Assembly: GCA_900551395.1 (NCBI GenBank)
Contig: URVX01000002.1
Coordinates: forward strand, 1 to 23,523
Reading direction: 5' to 3'
Length of the DNA: 23,523 nt
Source: an uncultured Subdoligranulum sp.
Lineage (GTDB): Bacteria > Bacillota > Clostridia > Christensenellales > CAG-314
The notes below the pieces were generated by a model that saw only the letters and a list, made by a program, of their open reading frames with translations, did no database searches and was not told the DNA's origin. The position numbers and the translations under genes were made by a program. Shown one piece after another: positions 15,201 to 22,312 of the stretch. Every line of letters begins with the position of its first letter. The stretch's first letter is position 1.

Positions 15201-16400
15201 ATGAAAAAAGCATTGTTTTTAGCTTTATCTTTTATTCTGATATTTTCAAGCTTGTTTTGTCTTTCGGCATGCGGCGGCAATAAAAAAGTCGAGGTATATT
15301 TGTTTGACACGGGTGAAAATCGGTCGTGGCTATATTCGGAAAAGGTCACCTTCAATCTGGGAGAAAAGAGCGGAGAGGACAAAAACATTTACGCTTATTT
15401 TCGGGAAAATGCGCGCAAGGTTAAAATAAAGGAAGAAAAGCTGCTTCGTGCGGAGTATTTCTTTCGTACGACCGTTTACGTTGACACGGATATTTTGGAC
15501 AAAACCTTTGACGACCAAAGCTTAAACGCCTTTGTCGACGATACAAAGCGGCTTTTGGGCGCCGCGCCGCAGGAGGAGAAAGCAGACGTATTCACTCGCG
15601 CCGCTATCCGCGGGCTTAATCTGACGGGCAGAATTTTGAGCGACGCGCAGCAAGGCGTTCTGTATAGAAATTATTATTATCTGCCGCTGAAAGACAACGA
15701 CGACAAATTTTCCTTGATGTCCAAGGTTGATGATGTGCGGGAATATTATCCCGAGCTCAGCGAAATCGAATATCTTATTTCTTTAAGCGAAAACCCTGTC
15801 GTAAAGAAAATTACTTTCGACTGCTTCGACGAAAAAAAGAGCGAAATAAAATCACCGCAAAGACCATACGTTTACAAATCAAACGATAAAAAATTTTATA
15901 GGGAAATGAGAAACGCGGAGACCGGTGACGGAGCTTTTTTCAATCCTGCAATTCATTTGAAAGCCTTTCTTTGGAAAACTACCTTGGGAGGTATTGAGCT
16001 GGAGTCGCGGTTGGGTTTAAATGAAAAACAGCTTTCTCTTGAGGAATATATTAATTACGTCGAAACGCATGTCGAATCGTCTTTCCGATGTGTGCTTAAG
16101 CTAAACTCTTATATGTTTAACGACTCTTTTGACACAAGCGGCCTGACGCAGGAGGAAAGAGAGTTGCTTGAAGAATTGAGAGTTTGTTTCGGACAAAGCG
16201 ATTTTCTGGCGATAGGCGCAAAAATACTAATGTTTTTAGGGCTTGAAGGGCAGTTTCTGGTTATGAAAATCCCCGCTCTTAACAGTTATATGTATTCGCT
16301 CGAATGTATCTGGCAAGGACATAGGGGCGTTTTCGACAAACTCGAAAGGATAGAAAAATTCGGCGGAACGAAATTGATAGACGGAATAGTTCTTTCTTGA
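15201..16400 (+). CDS. Lipoprotein of unknown function, 399 aa
   Basis: The N-terminus MKKALFLALSFILIFSSLFC leads to the lipobox LSAC with the modified Cys24, so the protein should be exported by Sec, lipidated and anchored on the outer face of the membrane. The start is ATG 15201 behind AAAGGGGA; the frame is open 48 nt further up but without SD. The mature part (about 375 aa) is rich in Lys, Glu and Tyr and shows no domain or repeat I recognise. It precedes the S8 protein by 28 nt and is likely in the same transcript, so it may be a substrate, partner or immunity-type protein of that protease. That link is inferred from position only. Confidence 0.85.
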   Translation: MKKALFLALSFILIFSSLFCLSACGGNKKVEVYLFDTGENRSWLYSEKVTFNLGEKSGEDKNIYAYFRENARKVKIKEEKLLRAEYFFRTTVYVDTDILDKTFDDQSLNAFVDDTKRLLGAAPQEEKADVFTRAAIRGLNLTGRILSDAQQGVLYRNYYYLPLKDNDDKFSLMSKVDDVREYYPELSEIEYLISLSENPVVKKITFDCFDEKKSEIKSPQRPYVYKSNDKKFYREMRNAETGDGAFFNPAIHLKAFLWKTTLGGIELESRLGLNEKQLSLEEYINYVETHVESSFRCVLKLNSYMFNDSFDTSGLTQEERELLEELRVCFGQSDFLAIGAKILMFLGLEGQFLVMKIPALNSYMYSLECIWQGHRGVFDKLERIEKFGGTKLIDGIVLS

Positions 16401-16428
16401 CAAATATAAAAAACTAAGGAGATAGAAA

Positions 16429-16596
16429 ATGTTATTAAAAACACAAAGGTCGTGGTCTGCTTTAATTTGGATTGTTGTAATTTTATCATTAATATTGTCT
16501 TTACCAATAAACTTAATGCGTAGCAAAAAAAGAATGAAAAATTTGTTTTATGCAATGAGTGCTTCGATGGTGCAACCTCGTATAGTTTGGCGGTAA
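16429..16596 (+). CDS. 55-aa frame encoding the signal anchor of the S8 protein
   Basis: The ATG lies behind a clear AAGGAG. The product begins MLLKTQRSWSALIWIVVILS and has one hydrophobic segment (about residues 9-26), then basic residues. Read alone it stops at 16594. Its first 32 codons look like the missing start of the S8 peptidase: at the A7 run (16525-16531) the downstream sequence continues in the -1 frame as KNEKFVLCNECFDGATSYS and onward. One extra A there would give a single 622-aa protein. Either the two frames are joined by slippage at the run, or the gene is broken, or one A is missing from the sequence. Confidence 0.6.
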   Translation: MLLKTQRSWSALIWIVVILSLILSLPINLMRSKKRMKNLFYAMSASMVQPRIVWR

Positions 16597-18296
16597 AGAA
16601 CGCCATTGTGGAAAAGTCTAATTGTATTTCGGTAGAGTTGACCGAAACATTCAGTAATAGCAGTGAATATGCAATGCTTTTACGTGAGCGAGACTTGTGC
16701 TACACTGGAGAAAATGTAACGCATGATCAAGCTGATGCTTTTTTAACTAAAGTAAGAGAAAAATGTAAAGATTTCTATAACGTGCAAACGCAAAAATTTT
16801 TACGCACGTCAGGTTTAGATGAATCTTTAATTAAACAATTTGATTATAGTCATTTTATAGAAATAGACAGAAACGTACTGAATAAAATGCCATCTCCCCA
16901 ACATGTATTAAAAGAAATAGCCAAAAATAACTTGGTAAAGTCGATTTATGTTGAAGGAAAAGAGGATTTTAAAGTTGAACCGTACAATTGGTTTGGAACT
17001 TGGGAAAAAGAAACTCTCCCAACAATAAACGGAAGTTATGTGGGGAATGCATCAATGCTGGGCGACGGTGTAAAAGTGGGTATAGTTGAAAACCATGTAT
17101 ATGATGCATTAAGTGGGGCGCAAGGCGGGATTATTGTTCAAAGTGACTTGAAGAAAGATTTTCCAAATGTGAAAGTACACAGCAGACATATTGATAAATA
17201 TGATTATACATTACGCCATCCTAACGATTATAAGGTGCCTATAGGTCCACACGCTTTAAAGGTTTCAAGAATATTGTGTAACATGACACCTAATGCTAAG
17301 TATTATACGTCTATGGTAGATAATTTGATTCCAAGCGAGTATTGGGTGGGTAATTTAATTGAATCGATAAATTACATGGTCGAAAATAATGTAAATGTAG
17401 TAAACTGCAGTTGGGGTACTTCAGTTAATCATTATTGTTGGAAGGAAAACTATTTTAATCAACTTTCGCTTGACAATTTAATTACTTTTGTATTTGCTGC
17501 GGGAAACGACAAAACAAAGGTAAGTTGCCCGAGTAGTGCTGCGAATGTAATTTGTGTAGGCGCAACCGATGCAACAGGTGAAAAAATAGCTGACTATTCA
17601 AACTTTGGAAGCGATATCCATTCTGGATGCAAACCAAATATCGTTGCCAACGGTGCCCCTCATTTACCTCAGGATAAAGATTCGTTTCATACTGATAAAG
17701 GAACAAGTTTAGCTGCGCCTATGGTTACTGGGGCAATAGCAATGCAAATGAGTTCAGAGGCAAAATTTAAACTTTATCCCGAAAAGTTGATGCCGTTGCT
17801 GGCAGCTTCTGCAAATGACAAGAAACTAGAGGGCTATTCTAAAAATCAGTTTGGGATGGATGCAAAATTCGGTTCGGGTATGCTTGATGTAAAAAAATTT
17901 CTTGATGAGCAAAATCAATGCGACGCTTTTTGGATTGACAAAACAGGAAATATAAATATTTCAAACCACCATTTTATTCCGGATTCATCAGACATAGGAA
18001 AAACACTTAAAATATGTTTGTATTGGATGTCTACCGATTCATTTGCGTGGTGGATGTATCAGGACGGCGAAACTCCAAACAGTAAACCCTCTCGTCTTTT
18101 ACCGCTTCAATTGCGGGCGAAAGTTGGAAATAATTATGTCGGGGTTATAAATTCTGACGGATTGAAGTCGAATTATTTGATATTGTATGTTCCGATAAAT
18201 TCACTTACGCCAGTAAGTATGGAGGTTGTCATGACTGACGCCGCAATGCAAAGCGATCAGATAACCAAGGGCGCGATAGGTTTTTGCTTGCAATGA
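16587..18296 (+). CDS. Subtilisin-like serine peptidase (S8 family), frame-disconnected from its start
   Basis: The frame holds an S8 fold. In numbering of the joined 622-aa protein, catalytic Ser427 is in GTSLAAPMVTG, His275 in GPHALKVSRIL, and the oxyanion Asn360 in FAAGND. The first catalytic position, normally Asp in a VAVIDTG-like strand, reads VGIVENH (Glu221). About 150 residues after the core form a C-terminal domain of unknown type. TTG 16587 is the first possible start but has no SD, and coding sense reaches back to 16524, so the true start is probably ATG 16429. The gene is clearly more AT-rich than its neighbours, suggesting transfer. With the anchor it would face outside the cell. 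Confidence 0.85.
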   Translation: MAVKNAIVEKSNCISVELTETFSNSSEYAMLLRERDLCYTGENVTHDQADAFLTKVREKCKDFYNVQTQKFLRTSGLDESLIKQFDYSHFIEIDRNVLNKMPSPQHVLKEIAKNNLVKSIYVEGKEDFKVEPYNWFGTWEKETLPTINGSYVGNASMLGDGVKVGIVENHVYDALSGAQGGIIVQSDLKKDFPNVKVHSRHIDKYDYTLRHPNDYKVPIGPHALKVSRILCNMTPNAKYYTSMVDNLIPSEYWVGNLIESINYMVENNVNVVNCSWGTSVNHYCWKENYFNQLSLDNLITFVFAAGNDKTKVSCPSSAANVICVGATDATGEKIADYSNFGSDIHSGCKPNIVANGAPHLPQDKDSFHTDKGTSLAAPMVTGAIAMQMSSEAKFKLYPEKLMPLLAASANDKKLEGYSKNQFGMDAKFGSGMLDVKKFLDEQNQCDAFWIDKTGNINISNHHFIPDSSDIGKTLKICLYWMSTDSFAWWMYQDGETPNSKPSRLLPLQLRAKVGNNYVGVINSDGLKSNYLILYVPINSLTPVSMEVVMTDAAMQSDQITKGAIGFCLQ

Positions 18297-18299
18297 GGA

Positions 18300-18328
18300 C
18301 AGAGACGGCTTTAAGCCGTCTCTGTTTT
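18300..18328 (+). terminator. Intrinsic terminator after the S8 gene
   Basis: CAGAGACGGCT (18300-18310), loop TTA and AGCCGTCTCTG (18314-18324) form an 11-bp perfect stem followed by TTTTAT. It begins 4 nt after the stop. The stretch to 18482 holds no recognisable gene. Confidence 0.88.
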
Positions 18329-18482
18329 ATATTATGTATGCCTATGCACGAATTTTCTCGAATTTTATACAAAATGCGGGAGTTTTATAGTATTTGCTGC
18401 ATAAAAATAAAATCGACTGAATAAGATATGAATAAACTTCATAATTTTTTACCGAAAAAACTTTTAAAACTCACCGCTGCGC

Positions 18483-18511
18483 TTGACAATCCGCTTAAAT
18501 TCGAATATGAT
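18483..18511 (+). promoter_or_regulatory. Promoter of the ilvE-vor operon
   Basis: TTGACA (18483-18488), a 17-nt spacer and TATGAT (18506-18511). It gives a leader of about 60 nt before ilvE. In that leader GGAACA (18529) can pair with TGTTCC (18563), directly next to the GGAGG SD. Confidence 0.75.
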
Positions 18512-18580
18512 AATTATCGGTAGAAAAGGAACAGGTTTCCGAATATCGTAAAATCGAAATATGTTCCGGAGGAAGGAAAG

Positions 18581-19636
18581 ATGAAATTTATCAAGAGAGA
18601 AGTTCTCAAGCAAAAGCCGGATTTTTCCAATCTGGTTTTCGGCAGAAACATTTCGGATTATATGCTCGAATGCGACTATGCGGACGGGAAATGGGGCGAA
18701 TTGACAATCAAGCCTGTGGAGGATTTTTCACTCAGTCCCGCGACCATGATATTCCATTACGGTCAGGGCATTTTCGAGGGCTGCAAGTGCTTCAAAAACG
18801 AGAAAGGCGAAATCACGCTTTTCAGAATCCGCGACAACCTCAACCGCATGAACCGCAGCGCCGAGCGTATGAGCATGCCTCAGATTGACGTGGAAGAAGT
18901 GCTCGAGGGGCTAAAAGAGCTGGTAAAAATCGAAAAGGACTGGATTCCCGACAAGGAAGGACAATCTCTTTACATACGTCCCACGATGATTGCCACCGAG
19001 TCCAGCATAGGCGTCAAGACGTGCGGCAATTTCAAATTTTATATCATACTCAGCCCGGCGGCTGCTTATCTCACAGGCATAAACAATCTCGTTAAAATCA
19101 AGGTGGAGGACAAATACGTCCGCGCTTGCGTGGGCGGCACCGGCGAGGCAAAGTGCATAGGCAACTACGCCGGCAGCTTTCTTGCCATGAACATAGCCAA
19201 AGCCGAAGGCTACGCTCAGGTTTTGTGGCTTGACTCCATAGAGCGCAAATACATTGAAGAGGTCGGCACGATGAACGTCATGTTCGTCATAAACGGCGAA
19301 GTGGTCACACCCGCGCTGTCCGGAAGCATTCTGCCCGGCATCACGCGGGACAGCGCAATCAAGCTGCTGCGCGACGAGGGCTACACGGTAGTGGAAAAGC
19401 GTATCACCATAGACGAGGTGATAAAAGCCGCAAAGGACGGCAGTCTGACGGAAATGTTCGGCTGCGGCACCGCCGCGATAGTTTCGCCGGTAGGCACGCT
19501 CGGCTACAAGGGCGAGGATGTGGTCATCAACGGCAACAAGGTGGGCGAGGTGTCCAGACTGCTTTACGAAAAGATGATGGGTATCCAGCGCGGACGTATC
19601 GCCGACAAGTTCGGCTGGGTAGAGAAGGTTAATTGA
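18581..19636 (+). CDS. ilvE: Branched-chain amino acid aminotransferase
   Basis: This 351-aa class IV (fold type IV) PLP enzyme interconverts Leu, Ile and Val with their 2-oxoacids using glutamate/2-oxoglutarate. Family marks are FHYGQGIFEGCKCF (58-71), GGTGEAKCIGNYAGSF (185-200) and the PLP lysine Lys223 in LWLDSIERKYIEEVGTMN. The length fits the long BCAT type II group. GGAGGAAGG sets the ATG. It leads a gene set for 2-oxoacid oxidation, so here it probably works in the catabolic direction, feeding branched 2-oxoacids to the Vor complex, though it can also serve biosynthesis. Confidence 0.95.
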   Translation: MKFIKREVLKQKPDFSNLVFGRNISDYMLECDYADGKWGELTIKPVEDFSLSPATMIFHYGQGIFEGCKCFKNEKGEITLFRIRDNLNRMNRSAERMSMPQIDVEEVLEGLKELVKIEKDWIPDKEGQSLYIRPTMIATESSIGVKTCGNFKFYIILSPAAAYLTGINNLVKIKVEDKYVRACVGGTGEAKCIGNYAGSFLAMNIAKAEGYAQVLWLDSIERKYIEEVGTMNVMFVINGEVVTPALSGSILPGITRDSAIKLLRDEGYTVVEKRITIDEVIKAAKDGSLTEMFGCGTAAIVSPVGTLGYKGEDVVINGNKVGEVSRLLYEKMMGIQRGRIADKFGWVEKVN

Positions 19637-19680
19637 ATTCAAACCCGTAAATTTGAAATTTTAAACAAGGAGAAACAAAG

Positions 19681-19884
19681 ATGGCAAAGGTTACTGTTGA
19701 TTTCCAGAACTGCAAAGGCTGCGGTCTGTGCGTCGCCGCATGTCCCAAAAAGATACTGCGTCTGGGAAGCGTGAGCAACAACAAGGGATATTATGTCGTG
19801 GAGTGCACCGATCCGGAAGCCTGCGTAGGCTGCGCGGCTTGCGCCCACATGTGTCCCGACAGCATTTTGGAGGTGGAGAGATAA
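19681..19884 (+). CDS. vorD: 2-oxoacid:ferredoxin oxidoreductase, ferredoxin (delta) subunit
   Basis: This 67-aa protein has two 4Fe-4S motifs, CKGCGLCVAACPKKI (11-25) and CVGCAACAHMCPDSI (48-62). It is the electron-carrying subunit that passes electrons from the thiamine site of the beta subunit to external ferredoxin. The ATG has an AAGGAG SD. It is 44 nt after ilvE and its TAA overlaps the next ATG (TAATG). The subunit naming (vor versus kor) follows the alpha subunit and context. Confidence 0.9.
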   Translation: MAKVTVDFQNCKGCGLCVAACPKKILRLGSVSNNKGYYVVECTDPEACVGCAACAHMCPDSILEVER

Positions 19885-20945
19885 TGAGCGAGAAAAAATT
19901 GATGAAGGGCAACGAAGCCATTGCCGAAGCCGCAATCAGAGGCGGCTGCAGATATTTCTTCGGCTATCCCATCACCCCGCAGAACGAAATTCCCGAATAC
20001 ATGAGCTGGAGAATCCGCGAGGTCGGCGGAGACTTCGTTCAGGCGGAAAGCGAAGTGGCGGCTATCAACATGGTTTACGGCGCGGCAGGTGCAGGCGCGA
20101 GAGCCATGACCAGCAGCTCCAGCCCCGGCATAAGCCTGAAGCAGGAGGGCATTTCCTACATAGCGTGCGCCGAGCTGCCCTGCGTCATCGTCAACATGGT
20201 GCGCAGCGGTCCCGGTCTCGGCGGAATACTTGCTTCGCAGTGCGACTATTTTCAGACGGTCAAGGGCGGCGGACACGGCGACTACAAGCTTTTGACTTAC
20301 GCTCCCAGCACCGTTCAGGAGGCAGTCGACATTCTCTATTATGCCTTTGACAAGGCGGACGAATACCGCACGCCCGTCTGCATTCTGGGCGACGGTCTGC
20401 TCGGTCAGATTATGGAGCCGGTAACCTTCCCCGAAATGAAAGAAATGCCCGACCCCGCGACCAAATCGTGGGCTGTCACCGGCACGCATCACGGCAAGGA
20501 CAGGACGCTTGCCAGCTCCATTTACATCGACCCCAATCTCGGAGAAGCGCAGAACAACCATTTGGTTGAAAAATTCAACAGAATCGCAGAAAGGGAAACC
20601 CAATGCGAGGAATTTATGTGCGACGACGCCGAAATCATCCTCACGGGATACGGCAGTGTGGGAAGAATCATCAAATCGGCAATTTACATGCTGAGAGAAC
20701 GGGGAATCAAGGCAGGTCTTGTCAGACCTATTACGCTTATGCCTTTCCCTGTCAAGGTTTATGAAAAATACGCCGCGAAAGCGTCTGTCAAGCGTTTTCT
20801 CACCGTTGAGCTGAGCATGGGACAGTTTGTCGAAGACGTCAAGCTTTCCGTTATGGGCAAAAAACCCGTCGACCTGTTCACCAGATGCGGCGGCAACATC
20901 ATGACGCCGGAAGACGTTGTGGAAAAGGTTATGGAGGTGAAATAA
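19884..20945 (+). CDS. vorB: 2-oxoacid (likely 2-oxoisovalerate):ferredoxin oxidoreductase alpha subunit
   Basis: The 353-aa pyrimidine-binding subunit of a thiamine-dependent oxidoreductase starts MSEKKLMKGNEAIAEAAIRG, with YPITPQNEIPEYMSW (28-42), AESEVAAINMVYGAAGAGAR and TSSSSPGISLKQEGISY, all typical of the VorB subgroup. The enzyme converts a 2-oxoacid plus CoA to acyl-CoA and CO2, reducing ferredoxin. Specificity for branched substrates rests on resemblance to VorB and on ilvE upstream; 2-oxoglutarate (KorA) is the alternative. The frame is open upstream to 19728, but the start is ATG 19884, with a GGAGGTGGAGAG SD inside vorD. Confidence 0.9.
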   Translation: MSEKKLMKGNEAIAEAAIRGGCRYFFGYPITPQNEIPEYMSWRIREVGGDFVQAESEVAAINMVYGAAGAGARAMTSSSSPGISLKQEGISYIACAELPCVIVNMVRSGPGLGGILASQCDYFQTVKGGGHGDYKLLTYAPSTVQEAVDILYYAFDKADEYRTPVCILGDGLLGQIMEPVTFPEMKEMPDPATKSWAVTGTHHGKDRTLASSIYIDPNLGEAQNNHLVEKFNRIAERETQCEEFMCDDAEIILTGYGSVGRIIKSAIYMLRERGIKAGLVRPITLMPFPVKVYEKYAAKASVKRFLTVELSMGQFVEDVKLSVMGKKPVDLFTRCGGNIMTPEDVVEKVMEVK

Positions 20946-20946
20946 T

Positions 20947-21699
20947 ATGGCGACGACAGTTTACAAAAAGTCTGCAATGCTGACAGACAAACCCATGCAC
21001 TATTGTCCCGGCTGCGCGCACGGTCTTGTTCACAAGCTGGTTGCCGAAGCCACCGAGGAGCTTGGACTTATGGACAACCTCATCGGTGTTGCCAGCGTCG
21101 GATGCTCGGTGTTTTCCTATGACTATTTCAACTGCGACATGGAGCAGGCGGCGCACGGCAGAGCTCCGGCTGTTGCTACGGGCATCAAGAGAGTTCATCC
21201 CGAAAAAGCAGTTTTCACTTATCAGGGCGACGGCGACCTTGCAAGCATAGGCATGGCGGAAATCGTCCACGCGGCGACGCGCGGCGAAAACATTACGGTT
21301 ATCTTCATCAACAACGCCATTTACGGCATGACCGGCGGTCAGATGGCGCCTACCACGCTCGTGGGACAAAAGGCGACCACCTGCATATACGGCAGAGACC
21401 CCAAAATCAACGGCAATCCCATAAACGTATGCGAGCTGCTTTCCTCCCTGACGGGTCCCGCATATCTCGAGCGCGTTATGGTGACCGACGTCGCAAACGT
21501 GATGAAAGCTAAAAAAGCCATCAAAAAAGCGTTTGAATATCAGATGCAGAAAAAGGGCTTCACCCTTATCGAAGTGCTGTCTACCTGCCCTACAAACTGG
21601 GGTCTCAGCCCCGTCGACGCGATGAGCTTCGTCAAAGAAAAAATGCAGGCAAAGTATCCTTTGGGAGTTTATAAAGATATCGAAAAGGAGACGAAGTAA
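20947..21699 (+). CDS. vorA: 2-oxoacid:ferredoxin oxidoreductase beta subunit
   Basis: This 250-aa thiamine-diphosphate-binding subunit has HYCPGCAHG (18-26), the early cysteine pair that binds the proximal cluster, and the TPP motif from GDGDLAS (94-100) to INNAIYGMTGGQ (121-132), which holds the Mg-binding Asp and Asn. It starts 1 nt after the vorB stop behind GGAGGTG and ends in a TAATG overlap with vorC. Naming is as for vorB. Confidence 0.92.
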   Translation: MATTVYKKSAMLTDKPMHYCPGCAHGLVHKLVAEATEELGLMDNLIGVASVGCSVFSYDYFNCDMEQAAHGRAPAVATGIKRVHPEKAVFTYQGDGDLASIGMAEIVHAATRGENITVIFINNAIYGMTGGQMAPTTLVGQKATTCIYGRDPKINGNPINVCELLSSLTGPAYLERVMVTDVANVMKAKKAIKKAFEYQMQKKGFTLIEVLSTCPTNWGLSPVDAMSFVKEKMQAKYPLGVYKDIEKETK

Positions 21700-22235
21700 T
21701 GGAAAATAAAATAATAATGGCCGGCTTCGGCGGACAGGGCGTTTTGAGTATCGGAAAGTTCCTCGCTTATGCCGGTATGGAAGAAAATCTCGAGGTTACG
21801 TGGATGCCTTCCTACGGTCCCGAAATGCGCGGCGGCACTGCCAACTGCAGCGTCGTCATGAGCGACCGTCCCGTCGGCTCTCCCGTTATCGCTACGGCAG
21901 ACTGCTTGATAGTCATGAACAAGCCCTCCGTCGCCAAGTTTATCGGCATGGTAAAAAAAGACGGCGTTGTGCTGGTCAACAGCTCGCTCATAGAGGACAA
22001 AATCGAGCGCACCGACGTTAAGGCGTATTACATACCCGCAAACGAGCTTGCACACAATGCGGGCAGCGACCGCTCCGCAAACGTAACCATGTTCGGAGCT
22101 TATGTTGCGGCGACTAAGGCTATTGCGAAAGAATCCGCGCTCAAGGTCATCAACAAGCAGTTCGGCAAAAAGCCCGCCGTGCTCGAGTCTGCGCTCAAAG
22201 CCTTTGAAGCAGGCTTCCAAGCCGCCTCGAAATAA
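21699..22235 (+). CDS. vorC: 2-oxoacid:ferredoxin oxidoreductase gamma subunit
   Basis: This 178-aa subunit begins MENKIIMAGFGGQGVLSIGK; GFGGQGV (9-15) is the signature of the gamma domain, which binds CoA and completes the active site. WMPSYGPEMRGGTANCSVV is also typical. It ends the four-subunit set in the order delta, alpha, beta, gamma. A long perfect hairpin follows within 40 nt, before the CoA-transferase. Confidence 0.92.
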   Translation: MENKIIMAGFGGQGVLSIGKFLAYAGMEENLEVTWMPSYGPEMRGGTANCSVVMSDRPVGSPVIATADCLIVMNKPSVAKFIGMVKKDGVVLVNSSLIEDKIERTDVKAYYIPANELAHNAGSDRSANVTMFGAYVAATKAIAKESALKVINKQFGKKPAVLESALKAFEAGFQAASK

Positions 22236-22266
22236 AATACAATTTTTAGCTGAACAGGCTATTGGC

Positions 22267-22297
22267 AATTCACCCCGAAGTTTTTTCGGGGTGAATT
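22267..22297. repeat. 13-bp perfect hairpin between vorC and the CoA-transferase gene
   Basis: AATTCACCCCGAA (22267-22279) and TTCGGGGTGAATT (22285-22297) enclose loop GTTTT. No T run follows on either strand, so it is not a standard terminator. It may mark an RNA processing or stability point that sets the level of the downstream gene relative to vorDBAC. Confidence 0.7.
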
Positions 22298-22312
22298 GAA
22301 GATGAGGAAAAA

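Noticed and set aside
16587..16589. TTG as the genuine start of the S8 peptidase
   Set aside because: No SD, and protein-like sequence continues upstream in the same frame without any start codon.
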